Below are positions 29,101 to 40,600 of a DNA stretch of 64,000 nt, piece by piece. The translations under genes and the position numbers were made by a program. The stretch comes from Thunnus maccoyii (Eukaryota > Chordata > Actinopteri > Scombriformes > Scombridae). Numbering within the stretch: the stretch's first letter is position 1; each line of letters begins with the position of its first letter. The stretch is taken from positions 22,640,542-22,704,541 of the forward strand of contig NC_056543.1 in assembly GCF_910596095.1 (NCBI RefSeq), given 5' to 3'. Below the pieces are notes generated by a model that was not told the DNA's origin, did no database searches, and saw nothing but the letters and a program-made list of their open reading frames with translations.

Positions 29101-32100
29101 CACAAAAAGCATCACAAAGTATAGTTAGTATAGTGTATTATAGTTGCTCATGAGCTTCACAGCGGCAGCATAGTATTGGATTTTATTCATTTACAGGTGT
29201 TCATATTTTTTGTGCATTAATGCCTGACAAGCTATGACTAAACTCACATGAGCATGCATCAATTTAGGGTGTGTTGACACTGTTTTACTGACCCGAATTT
29301 GGTTCCTGATGACAAAAATAATTTTCTGTAAACAGGTTTATTCCTGCAGAGTTACTCAGTTGGCAGTATGACATGTTCATGGTGGTGGTGGGGTCTTTCT
29401 AGTACAGCTCACATAAATGCAGTACTCCCACTAAGGGACTTCACCAGGGAGTTGCCAAAGTCATCAAGGTTTAAGCTCTAGTAGTTGTAGCTTTAAGCTG
29501 TTTCAGTCTCTTCTTCAGCTGCACCATATTGTGTCATGAAATGAGCATGACTGGGCAGAAAATGAGAAAACATTTTCTGATGTGCTTATTTTTTTTAGGT
29601 TAGGGAACAGGGGGAAAAAAAAAAAGATTTGTTTTTATTGTATAAAGTTATATGTGTCAAACACTACTCATAATAACACCTAATAAGATAAGATCTGTAA
29701 AAAATTCCAGTTTCAGTTTTATGATGAATCAGTCATGATTTACAAACGTATGCTGAATAGTAGTTTAGTGTGCATGTGGTGCACGAGCAGCAGGCTATCA
29801 GGTCAAATGATCAAATTCTACTGTCTCACGGGACCTGTAAGCCCGCCTGTTCCAGCAGGCAGATGATTAATCTGAAGAGGTTGATTAAGGTTATGTAAAT
29901 ACACACAATCTAAGGTCACATGCCTGCTGGAAGACTGAGATAACGCCATGAGTTAGCTCAATATGTGTTCAGAATAAAAAATTAGCATAGCAACTTTATT
30001 CTGCAAAACTATCTTCATCTTTGGACCAGAAACTGGCTGACTTGCCTAAATGATTCCAGTTCATTAACCATGTTAGTCCCTATTAGAGCTGGCCAATTAA
30101 AATATGTCAAAACCGATATATGACTCTCTAGCTGACCTAATTTCTGTTACATCAATATGTTTGATTAGAGTTTAAGATGAGCAGGTTTGCTGACCACCGC
30201 ACCAGAGTCAAGTTAGCAGTAAGCTGTGAATATAACAGTGAATGTACTGTACATTATGAGCTACAGTTGGCCGAAAATAAATGCTACAGCTCGAGAGCCA
30301 AACAGAGTTCCTGAGTATACCTGCAGCTAGTGATGTGGGTTAGCACTGAAGTTAGCTACAAATTAGACCTGGAGCTGTAATAGAGTCTCCCCTGTGCTTC
30401 TTGACCATATTCTGGAGGCTGAAGCAGGTTGTGTCAGAAACAGCAGCCTGTGACACAAGCGTTAAAATAACGACACTCCAAAACGTAAAACATCCTGCTC
30501 ATGGAATAATAAGATAACAGAGCCATAAAAGTCTTACTCAGCTCTATATATAATATTATCTATTTTGATAGTCACAATAAATGAGTTTCCTGTTTAAGCA
30601 AACGATTAAAAGAGTTCTTAGCTGCTGAAAGTTAAATATTATTCAGCCATAATCCATGATTTTCTGTTTATTATTCAATACAAAGAATCAATAAGATGTT
30701 TTCTATGGGGACTGAGAATCTTGTACACAGGTAATAATATAATGTTTCATTATTCATTACAGTGGTAAATGTGACATTTAATCATGACACTGATTTTAGG
30801 TGATATTGCCCCGCTGTAATGCTTCTATCTATTCACGCTCACCAGCACAGGGTTGCAGCGGCTATGTGTAAGTTCTCTCCTAAGTTAGGGTGTCAAGTCG
30901 ACACTAGAGGCTTAGTAACTACTAGTTTGTTTGTAACTAAATCAGCTGCTAAAATTGGTTGCACCATAATTACTTGGGGCATAACCCGACTAGTTTGGAT
31001 GTAAAGTCATAACTCAGGCAAGTGGCCAATCAACGACCAGACAAGAGTTGGTTCCATCGTCATGGCTACCATGCGCATTAGCTTTTTGGCTAGTCTTGGC
31101 ACAGTAGTGCATCGTAGTAAATTAGATCAATACTGAAATATCACATCAATAAATTAGGTCTCTACTGGATTACTGTGTTGCAATTACTGAAACAATGCTG
31201 TGTGGCAGAAAAATGCTGTTTTACCTTAAGGGCATGTGTAACTATTTAGTTGTTACTTATCCCTGTGGTGCAACCGTGTTTATTTTAGTATTGTATAAAT
31301 GACAACTTAGTTATAATTTACATTATAACTAGGCTAAGTTTGAACTTACACACAGCTGGTGAAACAGGCAGCAGTTCTCATTTATTTGACAAGATGCAGA
31401 TTCAGGATTCATTATTTTCAGCTTTACAAACAACTAGCAACACTCTAAATTTGATGACCTAATCTTTGAATGATTAAATTTATAATCAAGTAAAAGATAT
31501 TTTGCACTTACCACAATGTCACCCTCCTGAGGAAGGTTGTTTGCAGGTAGGCGATTCTTCTCTTCATTATTGTGGTACACAGACCCATCATGCCTGAGGA
31601 CTAGGCTGTTTGTGTCTCTGCCCATAGGCACTTGGTTAAGATTCACCTTCTGCGTGGCCACACCTATTCCCCACACACCTAAAGACAAAGGCCAACAATG
31701 AGTATCTGCTGTTTTAAAACACTTTACTGCACAAAGACTAAAATGCATTCTTACTTATGACAAAGGCCAGCTGCAATAGAAAAAATATAGGCGAGAATGA
31801 CATGCATAGCACGTTGACAATTGAGTGCTACATAGGCCCTGTTCACACCTGGCATTAACATGCATCTTGGGTGATCCAATCACAAGTGCACAGCTCTAAG
31901 TACAGGTGTGAACGCATCGAAGACTCATTGAGATCCGATCACTCAGACCATATTTGGAGGTAGTCTGGGCCGCACATGGCCGCATTCTTTTAGCAGTGTG
32001 TACCAAATGTGTCCTGGACCACACTGAAGGACCGCCAACTCAACTGACGTCCTCTGCGTAAGCGGAAGTATGCACTTATTCACACACCAACAGCGTCATA

Positions 32101-34447
32101 TTAAAGTGCAAAACAATAAGAAGAAGCCACAACAACAGGCAAAATGGATTATCATGGACTGAGTACACACGAAACACGCTGTCTGATTTCCATTTGGACT
32201 GAAGAGTTTTGATTTTGCCTGCACGCCAAGGTCTTTACAAACTTCTTCTTTCAATTTCTGATAGACTGGGCACGGGAAGTGCATTGCTGCCTCCCGCCGG
32301 TAAGAAAACAACAACACATTTTGTCTTTGCAAACAGAAATGATGTATGTGTTTATTTGGATACAGAGCAAGGAATTAAGATCCGATCATAAGTAGTCACT
32401 AGAGATGCATGTGGAGACACATTCTAACGCCAGATGTGAAGTGACGTACTTAGAGCTGTCCACTTGTGATCAGATCACCCAAGATGCATGTTAATGCCAG
32501 GTGTAAAGAGGGCCATAGAAAAACCAGTCTGAGGCTAGTGTGGAGCTGCATGAAGGTAACTGAATAAGTGCATTGCTTAAGGACATTTATGGAGAGAGCA
32601 AATTTCTTGTGCTTGTCAAATGCTATACTTGTAAGTGAACAGAATTACACCAGTGAGCATGCAGTCACAAGATGGTTACCAAGCTACTAAAAACTGTGTG
32701 TCAGAATCAATACCCTCGCCTACTAAGAATGCACCAGAAAATAGCAATCTGGCACGGAAAAAAAGGCACGAGGGGAGGGAAAGAGGCTGGTCATCAGCTG
32801 AAAGCTGAGGTCTTACCAGTGGACTGGATCTTGAACTCAAAATAACTTTTGTTCTGGTGCAGAGGAGCAGTGGCCAGGCAGCCTCCAGTGCCACATATCC
32901 TCCGCCCACTCTTCACGATAACAACATCTGTGCCTGCAAAACAAAAGGAAGAACACATTACAGTACAAACACGTACAATTAATAAAACCATTTGCAGATG
33001 TAGCTAAAGACTATTTTCACTGTTGATTTTTTGACAGATTATTTTTTTATTCAAGAAATTGTTTAGTCTATAATGTGTCAGTAAATAAGAGAAAAATTTC
33101 AATCAGGGTCCTAGAGACCAATATGTCAAAGTGCTGGTTTTGTCCAAACAACAATCCAAAGATATTCATTTAACATCTACAAATCAGAAAAAAGCAGCAT
33201 ATCCTCACATCTGACAAGCTGAAACCAGAGAATGTTTGGTGTGTTTGCTTGATAAATGACATAAGTTCATATTTATTATTAATTGCTGGTGATTCATTTT
33301 CTGTCAATCACCTGCAATCTACTAATTGTTTCTGCACTAAACCAAATGTTGTTGGCCAACATAAATTCTCAACTGGTATCATTTGACAGATGTTGCAGAT
33401 ATTGCTCAAAGTAAAAAGGCAGGTCAAATAGCCTATAAATCAGTAGTTGGATTTAAATACTGATATAAATACTTTATTATTAAAGGTGAAAGCCTCAGTT
33501 GAATGTCCCTTATGAATGCAGGCTTGTCCAAGATTATAAATACCTATTGAAAAAGTAAGCTTAATTAAACACAACTGAGGTAAATCATACATTAAAGGCC
33601 CCCTCAGCTGAAAAATGTTTTACTTATTGTTCACTTTACTGTTCAGAGTGATGTACGTCAATAGTTTGCCACTAGAAGACAGTTTTTTTTTTTACATGAA
33701 TCTCTGTGCTCACTTTAAATCTGAGTTGAACTTCCAGCGCACATACACTGAGAATCGATTTTACAGTGAAATAGGAGACATCTTTTGTACAGCATTTAAA
33801 CTTATGAAACGAAAAATATTAACATAACAGCTAAAGATAGAGTCCAGATTTGCCCAGGAGTGAGAATACTGAGTAACTGAACTGTTTCCGAGAGAAAAAT
33901 CATAGACACAAATTGTTATTGCAGGGTATTTTTTTTATAGTTAGAGGGGAGCTTTATATTTTAGCAAGAGGAAAAAATGTGACAACATATTAACATTTAT
34001 TACCCATGTCTTGGGTTTAGTTGCAGAAGCGAAGGGCTCAGATTTCATGATTTGTCTTGTTTGTTGTTGTGACCGTCACATATCAGGTCGCGACGTATTT
34101 GACAAAGCTATAACAGTGTAGGAAGTATGCTAAAGTGAAATGCTACAACACACAATTGATACTACTGTATGCCACCTAAAATACATTAAATAGTTTAGGT
34201 TACAACAACATTACGAGCTGCTAGCTAACGGTTAGCTAATGGTAACGGCGGAAGTAGCGAACCATGTCACAAATAACTCTGCGCGTGTACACGTAAACTG
34301 CCAACACATCAGACGTGACAATCAAAGACAAACTTATTTACCCATGTGGTGAGTATCTAACTGAACAGTAGGCATTTCTTTGAGGGGGATATGCCCGGGT
34401 CCGCCATCTCCGCAGCAGCTTAGACAACACGTAAACATCGCAGCCAT
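23103..34447 (-). CDS. spryd7: SPRY domain-containing protein 7, complete 5-exon coding region
   Basis: Small protein made almost wholly of one SPRY domain, a beta-sandwich fold that usually binds peptides; its cellular role is poorly known (human alias CLLD6/C13orf1). Exons in transcript order: 34342-34447, 32817-32933, 31512-31678, 28269-28371, 23103-23200. All have GT/AG ends and compatible phases, and they sum to 591 nt, 196 aa plus stop, the human length. The N-terminus has Cys pairs (FTCCLSCCGDGG), possible lipidation sites. The SPRY core includes GRRICGTGGCL, NKSYFEFKIQ, VWGIGVATQKVNLNQ, YHNNEEKNRLPAN and CPASGIRGTVYPVVY. The C-terminus is FEKILFEQQIF. Its start is about 0.9 kb from the trim13 5' exon, head-to-head. 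Upstream of the start, minus-strand ATGs at 34479 (5-codon ORF) and 34469 (out of frame, overlapping) could be uORFs if transcribed. No disruption is seen. Confidence 0.97.
24845..26575. mobile_element. Probable hAT-type non-autonomous element in spryd7 intron 4
   Basis: The right end, GATCTGCGGATACCCTG, is the common teleost hAT terminus (reverse complement CAGGGTATCCGCAG). The left end CAGGTGGTCTGCACAC followed by AAGACCTTTTTAGACC is a diverged inverted match. Both sides are flanked by TCTAT, a 5-bp exact repeat where hAT elements usually give 8. It contains a nested MITE (24951-25250) and a short hairpin (25527-25565). No transposase is recognised. Confidence 0.4.
24951..25250. mobile_element. 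Small MITE with TAGGGCTGGGC termini
   Basis: A 300-bp element. The left end TAGGGCTGGGCGAC is inverted at the right as TTGCCCAGACCTAA. The interior is AT-rich (ATATTAATATGAATATTTTT). This terminus is common in teleost MITEs. It appears inserted in the larger hAT-type element. Confidence 0.65.
26680..27530. repeat. Interspersed repeat in spryd7 intron 4
   Basis: Contains segments I recognise from a dispersed teleost repeat: GACTCTGGCGTCCGTGGGTG, CTAAATAACGCTCC, AATTTTGGCGAGG, and TTTTCAAAGGGGTCCCTCT. Boundaries are uncertain. No coding capacity. Confidence 0.5.
27790..27945 (+). repeat. LINE 3'-end or SINE-tail-like fragment
   Basis: GCCACTGTAGCCAAGTGCTT and GCTCATGGGG are followed by AGGTGCCCTGAGATAACTTC and GATTTGGCACTATATAAAAT, then a short simple tail (GACTTGACTG). 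This is the usual 3' end shared by teleost LINEs and their SINEs. It is truncated at the 5' side. Confidence 0.55.
31835..32514. mobile_element. 680-bp MITE with long TIRs and ATA target duplication
   Basis: The left end GGCCCTGTTCACACCTGGCA then TTAACATGCATCTTGGGTGA is an inverted copy of the right end (TCACCCAAGATGCATGTTAA then TGCCAGGTGTAAAGAGGGCC). ATA flanks both sides, a 3-bp duplication as for PIF/Harbinger-type elements. It lies in the spryd7 intron between exons 31512-31678 and 32817-32933. No transposase. Confidence 0.8.
33010..33345 (+). mobile_element. Degenerate MITE, copy 1 of a shared family
   Basis: Typical text is TTGTTTAGTCTATAATGTGTCAG, GTTTTGTCCAAACAACAATC, AAAGCAGCATATCCTCACAT, TGCTTGATAAATGAC and TTTTCTGTCAATCA. 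I know it from a common teleost hAT-type MITE family whose ends read TAGGGCTGCAAC. Both ends are eroded. In spryd7 intron 1. Confidence 0.55.
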
Positions 34448-35388
34448 TCTTGCTCTGAACACTAAACATCCGGAAACATACTCCTATCATTAAACCAAAG
34501 AGTGCCAGGCGTCAAAACGTCAGGCGCCCTACCACCACACGCAACAGCGACCCCCTGCGGCGGAGCTCGGAGCTACATAAGCCCCTGCTACCCCACTGTA
34601 TCCAATCACAGTGGCTAAGATAGGCAGTTGCTCCTGATGGCATGGAAACAAGGGAAGAAAATCAAGGTCAAAATTTCTACACGTGACTAAGTAACTATTG
34701 GATATCGATGTTACATAACCACAAGTGAATAGAAAGTGAGTTTTGGAAAACAACATCAAATGTTTAGTAGTGGACAAATGCTGAATTTACCATTCATAAT
34801 TGAAAAGCACCCTGTCGTTGTCAATACAAGTTATATATACATACAATATTGCTGATGTGTGATATAGTTTCTCGGTTTCTATTCGCTCATGGTGCCCATA
34901 ATCTTGCATTCATCTGGTAAGTGTTAAATAGTTCACTTTTATATCAGTTGATGCAAGCTGGGTGCATTCACTTGCACATTTTAATCATGTTGACTGTTTA
35001 CATTATGCATATTGACAAATACCCAAACAAGCGACTGAAGTGGGGCAGTATAAAAACCTTTTAATGCCAAGCTGGGACTAAAACCTAGTTGACAGTTTTT
35101 CACGCTGTAATGTTTTGCATAGCAACAGCCCCTCCCCCATCCTACTGGCAGGGATCCTCTGCAAATTACTCAGCAGGGACAAAAACGTAAACACCTCAAT
35201 GCTCAAAACTAATCTGTCAAAAAAACTCCAACCGCCGGTAACGTTCATGTCAGCGGCATGATATTACACAGTACAGTGCACCTGCGCGCGAATATAGATG
35301 AACCACTGCTTTTTTTCGTGTTCAGCCCGCCGCTGAAACAGTTAACTCTATACCCGGAAAGGGCGAAGTCTGCACAGCAACAAGCGCC
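34448..35388. promoter_or_regulatory. Head-to-head spryd7/trim13 intergenic promoter region
   Basis: spryd7 (minus) and the predicted trim13 5' exon (plus) diverge from this 0.9-kb segment. Each end is CpG-richer than the middle: 34.43-34.57 kb beside spryd7, and 35.23-35.42 kb beside trim13, with a GC-box-like CCCCTCCCCC at about 35131. The AT-rich middle suggests two neighbouring promoters rather than one shared core. Confidence 0.45.
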
Positions 35389-35421
35389 ATGATTGCGTTG
35401 CACTGTGCGTCTCAGCAGCTG
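35330..35421 (+). other. trim13: Predicted trim13 5' exon with possible in-frame upstream start
   Basis: A strong donor (CAGCTG/GTGAGTG) closes an exon at 35421. The matching acceptor is at 36094, giving a 673-bp intron. An ATG at 35389 in GCGCCATGA opens 11 codons that end exactly at the donor. Spliced to GAC ACC ATG GAG, it continues in frame into TRIM13, adding 13 residues. The 5' limit is arbitrary. Inferred from splice-site logic only. Confidence 0.5.
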
Positions 35422-36100
35422 GTGAGTGATTCTTTTGGTCCAGTAGTTGCATGTTACTATGCGCTTGCAAAATCTGTCACAGCCCTCCTTCAGTACCTTG
35501 CCAACAGGAGCAACGCCACCGCGAACTCCGTTTGTCGATAATTTGTCGCACTGGATTGGTTAGTCGGCGGTAATGTAGGGCTCAACCCAGCTAACCAACT
35601 TCCTGCTAATTTTGCAATACATCTGGGACAAAAATCGTTTGCTGTAGTCCGCGTTGACAGTTATCAGCGATTTTTTTTTTTTTTTTACTTGAGCCTGATT
35701 TTGCGACGTGTTTCTTACAACGCCTGCACCTGGTTAAAGACATATAATAACAGGATGATACTTTACGTTAGATGGGCAAACGGAGCGTTTGGCAGAGCTC
35801 ATGCCAACCTTTTACTATTTATGTTTTTACGCGGGCACAGCGATGCAAGTCAGTTTCACTTTCAGGATGGGAATACTCCATACACAGCTGGAACATGACT
35901 CCAAATCAAAACCTGTATCCTTTCTGATGCTACCACATTTTCGTGCGTAATTTATTGCCTGCGCTCTTATGGGGCAGCATCCCTCATGAGTGTGGGTGCG
36001 TATTATGTAGCCTATTTTTATCAAGTGCTGATTTATTGGGCTTTCGTTGTTCAAATGAGGCTCCGGTTTTGACGCTTGGATGATGTGTTTACAGGACACC

Positions 36101-37297
36101 ATGGAGCAACTAGAAGAGGAACTTACGTGCCCGATCTGCTGCTGTCTCTTCGAGGATCCGCGGGTCTTGCTGTGCTCGCACAGCTTCTGCAAGAAATGCT
36201 TGGAAGGACTCTTGGAGGGGAACCGAGGTCCAGCTTTCAGAACACCTTTCAAATGCCCCACATGCCGCAAGGAGAGCCCTCACAACGGCGCAAACAGCCT
36301 GCAGATCAACTATTCTCTACGCGGAATAGTGGAGAAGTACAGCAAAATAAAGGTTTTGCCTAAGATGTCTGTTTGTCAACAACACAGCGGTCAGCCTCTT
36401 AATATATTTTGCGCCACCGACTTAAAACTCATTTGTGGGTTTTGCGCAACAACCGGTGACCACAAAGGGCATAAATTCTGCTCCTTGGAGGAGGCGTATG
36501 AGCGGGAGAAAGATGCGTTTGAAGAACTGCTTCAGGGGGCGGAGAGCTGGCAGAGCGCAGATATCCTGTCCTGCCTGGAGACACTACAAGCCAGTAAGAA
36601 AAAGGCGCTTCAGTCGGTGAACGCGGACGCAGAAAAAGTAACAGACTATTTCGACAAACTCGTCAGTGCACTCGAATGCAAAAAGAATGAGATCCTCTGC
36701 GATTTTGAAACACTAAAGCTGGTGGTGATGCAAGCATACGACCCGGAGATCACCAAGCTGAGCGCAGCGCTGGAGGAGCAGAGACGAGCGCTCAGCATCG
36801 CAGAGTCATTTAGGAGCGTCTCTGACCCCCTGTGCTTCCTGCAGCAGATGCAGGAGTTTCGGCAAAAGCTACAAGTCCTGAAGGAGACCCCACTGCCCTC
36901 TCGGAAAGATATGGACGCCGGTCCTCTCGTGCGTAATTTCGATGTCAAAAAGTGGGACTCACTAAGGCTCAGAGAAGTGGACAAGATCTCGGTCCCCCAC
37001 GAGGGTGTCTCGTACCGAGCTGGGGGCTCTCGGATGGCAGCGCGCAGATGGATCACCTTATTAATGAGTTTGTTAGTGCCAACACTGCTCCTGTTGCAGC
37101 CACATAACCTCGCTGCCTACGTTCCCTCGCACATTGAACCATTTCTCGCTGCGGTTTCCTCACACCTCACACACACCGGCGTGTACCTGCGGGAAATGAC
37201 TGACGTGTACATAAGTTTAATGGGTGCAGGTCAGGAATGCATCGTGAACTTTATTGACTCCACTGTCAATTTTATTGGCAGTTGTAAGCTGTTTTAA
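36101..37297 (+). CDS. trim13: E3 ubiquitin ligase TRIM13 (RFP2), main coding exon
   Basis: RING E3 ligase anchored in the ER membrane; family knowledge links it to ER-associated degradation and autophagy. The start used here, MEQLEEELTCPIC, aligns with the human start; ATG 36101 lies in GACACCATGG, just after a splice acceptor (TTTACAG) ending at 36094. Length is 398 aa (human 407). The RING C3HC4 ligands are C10, C13, C25, H27, C30, C33, C52 and C55. A B-box follows at about 89-131 (first ligand pair C92/H95), then a coiled coil at about 140-290. A single hydrophobic segment at about 317-338 (WITLLMSLLVPTLLLL) is the tail-type membrane anchor. It lacks a B30.2 domain, as TRIM13 does. In-frame ATGs at 36080/36083 lie in the intron before the acceptor and are not the start. 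The whole coding core is in one exon, as in mammals. Confidence 0.96.
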   Translation: MEQLEEELTCPICCCLFEDPRVLLCSHSFCKKCLEGLLEGNRGPAFRTPFKCPTCRKESPHNGANSLQINYSLRGIVEKYSKIKVLPKMSVCQQHSGQPLNIFCATDLKLICGFCATTGDHKGHKFCSLEEAYEREKDAFEELLQGAESWQSADILSCLETLQASKKKALQSVNADAEKVTDYFDKLVSALECKKNEILCDFETLKLVVMQAYDPEITKLSAALEEQRRALSIAESFRSVSDPLCFLQQMQEFRQKLQVLKETPLPSRKDMDAGPLVRNFDVKKWDSLRLREVDKISVPHEGVSYRAGGSRMAARRWITLLMSLLVPTLLLLQPHNLAAYVPSHIEPFLAAVSSHLTHTGVYLREMTDVYISLMGAGQECIVNFIDSTVNFIGSCKLF

Positions 37298-37630
37298 TTA
37301 CTAGCCTGTGGCATCTCTGCCATGCACTCACAACACCACATTGTTTCCCAAATGGCCCGTGAGGTGCGCAAAAATAGTGAAGGATAGATGCACCTGAAAA
37401 TATGGGAACACTTGTTCACTTGTTTACCACGTCTTCCGTCATTGCCTTTTTTGGGCCCAATCTCCATCCACCACGAAGCCATGCAATCAAAAGCCTGCAT
37501 TTGCGTCACAGATAGATACAAATTTAGATTATTTTCCACATTATGTTCTATTTTTTCCTTTTAATGTACCATGACAGTTTTATACTTGTCCACTTCGATC
37601 TTGCTAAATAAAAAGAGATTTAAGCCACTT
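37298..37630 (+). terminator. trim13: trim13 3'UTR and polyadenylation signal
   Basis: A short 3'UTR follows the TAA. AATAAA at 37607-37612 is the only good signal close to the stop, so cleavage near 37630 is likely. I see no KCNRG coding sequence here, although KCNRG overlaps the TRIM13 end in mammals. Confidence 0.65.
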
Positions 37631-40600
37631 CCATGTTTGTTTTCATTCAGTGCATTAGGCCAAAGAAGACTACTAATTATTTAAGGACACAATTGAGCTC
37701 AGTGACTTAAGAAAGTGAGTAATAAAAGAAATATGCAGTGTGATCTCTGGTCTCTTCCTCGCAGAGAGCGTCCGCAGCAGTGATGCTGCAACCTCTTCAA
37801 GGTTACCAACGTTGCATAACAGGGCCTGTGTGAAATATTCAGCAGGCTGCAGACACAGTGCAAGAGAAAGAAAAAAAAAACACCAATGTCTTGATATTAT
37901 GTTTTCATGAAAGCTAACAAATTGACAGCTGTGTTTCATCTGACGGTGTTAATAAAACCTTAGGGGTACATGGATGTCACTTTATTTCTACACAAGATTT
38001 ATTTGCGGAGGTTCAAGTGAGTCATTCGTTGCATGACTTGTCCGGTCTGCAAAGTCAAACATCTGCTGCCTACTAAAAAAAATAAATTAAAAAAAATACA
38101 GTGCAGGTCCATTTTCTGCTATGCATTCGAGTTTGAAGAAAACTGGCTTTTAAGCCTGAAATCAAAATGCAATTGTGCGGGCAAATGGAAGTTATTAAAA
38201 TGGGTTTAAATTCTGGAAAGCTCAGCCAGATCCCTGGCTTATGATCAACAGTGGTCTTTATTAAAATAGGTCAAAGCAAACGGACAAACAGTGAATTGTG
38301 CATTGATCATTTATCCCTTTATTTATTTATTTTATCTTCTGAATGGAGATGCATTTTGAAAAAAAAAAAACTCTTAAGATCAGACCACAAAGTGAATCTG
38401 TGATGTCAGCACTGACCATAATTCAGGATGTACGTCCTAGCACGCATGTTCATATACACACTGTATATTTAGCCTTCTGTTGCCAGGCAAACATGAGATG
38501 AAAATAAGAGGAACTCTACATTAATATTTTAATTGTCATGGCACACATATGTAAATATAGACTGAAAAATGTGAAGTCAATCCAAATGAAGAGAAAGTGT
38601 TGTTTAAAAAAAAAAAATACAGCCAGGGCGGACAGTCAAGCACTTTATATGAAAAAGTAGGCCGATCGAGAGGATTAATACTAAATTACCAAACTACCTT
38701 AAAGTCATTATTTACTCCATCAATCGAGGTGACTAAATATCCAGATAATTAGTGAATAGACTATTTAGTGTATCCAGTGTCTAATGACATCGAGGCCCCG
38801 CAAGTTTACACTCTGTGTGTGTGTGTGTGAGAGAGAGAGTGTGTGTGTGTGTGTGTGTGTGTGATGGTAATTAAAGTGAAGTGAAGTTTTATTATTCCTG
38901 TTATTAACGCATCTGTTTCCATGTTATTTTCCATTGTTATAATATTAGTTTTACACATTAGTCATTTTTACAGCTTTTTGGAAAATATGCTTACAAGTAA
39001 AAAGTGGGCTACAAGCGCAAACAAATCCTACCGATGACCGTGCCATATTATTCTACAATTGTAATTAAAATATGTACCACAGATATAAAAGCAGGTGTAT
39101 ATGTATAAAAAGTCAAAACAGCAAAAATGTGAAGATTAACAACAGGTGTAAGAAGAGATTTCAGGCCGCACATCCAAAACTGCCTCCAACATTTTGATGT
39201 ATTGTGTGCGGATTCAGCATTTTCTCTAAATGCGCCAAACAGTCCAAAATACTTAAAATTAAAATTACTACACTTATAAAAAGGCTACACGAATTTACTA
39301 ATTTCCCAAATTAATGATAATGAATTATGTTGACGCTGTTAATATTTACACACACACACGCAAGCTTTTTTCCTAAGTCCATCTTGTAGCCATGGCATTA
39401 TAAAATAATGCATGTTATTATATTCAGACTATTCATCTTTTAAATTAAAAAAGACAAAAGCCTTAAAGTTATACAATTTTAGATTATTTCTCCATTTGCA
39501 AAAATGAACACCTTTCTGCTTTGAGAAAAGGTCATCTTAAGATCCGCAAATCCTCATTCTCTCTTTAATATCAATTTGCATTAATTCCACCTTTGTCAAA
39601 TGCCCTTATTCTTTATTATATATATTTATAGTAGAATTATCATTAAAAAGGCCTACAAGGCCAAATAGAAGGAAAGTCCCACAACATGCGTTTCTTCAGT
39701 CTACGGCACAATATTGCGAGGCCTTATGACGGTATAGACACCTTATCAGAAAAGATCCGTGATCACCACCAAAACAATTAACCACGTAAGTAAATAAATT
39801 ATGTCATAGGTGTGTTATTTATTTAATATATATTTTATCTATAGCAAGGTGTGGTTCATTTTGTAAACAAGCGAAGACACTCGGCCAGCTTTCTTTCTCC
39901 AGTTATCTGATTTTGAAGCTTTTTATTTTACCGTGCAAGTTAACATGAAGCCTGTGTTGTAAAAAAATGTCGAGAGCCAGAGATTAACCAACGGATGCCA
40001 CATTGTCCCAAAGGCCTGCAAGATAACCTGAATTTATTTTTATTAGGAAAGTGTGATTGGGGATGATCGTCATCGGGTGTTTTGTCATAACGGAGATGAC
40101 TTGATGACGCTCGCATGCAACGGCGCTTAAAATTCAGGTCTTAAGCTATTTCACAGGACACCGTATTATTCATAAGAGCAACGCAGGGTTGTTTCACTGA
40201 ATATTAAAATATATCATCATAAGTTTGTAAGCATGAGGAGATCATAATATAATACAATAATCTAAAATGACTGGGTCGTTATAAATGAGCCTCGAGAAGA
40301 AAGACCGTCAGGGTTCAGGGCGGGAAGCCGAGTCTAAATCAATCTTAAAATGTTTTCAAAAAGGTACAAAATCTGTACTTCTGTAAACGGAATGACTTTC
40401 GATATTACAAAATGTATTCTGGTGTATACAAACTACAGTATAGACTAACGGCTGTAACCATTTTAATCCGCAGCAAATCTGTCTCCGTTATGGTTCATGC
40501 TGAACAGGCCGGACATCCCAGGAGCGGCTACAGCAAGGCCACGCAGGCCAGCATGAGAAGCGTTTCTCTTTGGTGAAAAGCGGCGCTATTTAAAACTGGA

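Noticed and set aside
35827..36270. 147-codon minus-strand ORF
   Set aside because: Antisense over the trim13 RING exon; the plus-strand frame has clear Cys/His ligands, so this is a shadow.
36646..37056. 136-codon minus-strand ORF
   Set aside because: Antisense shadow of the trim13 coiled-coil coding sequence.
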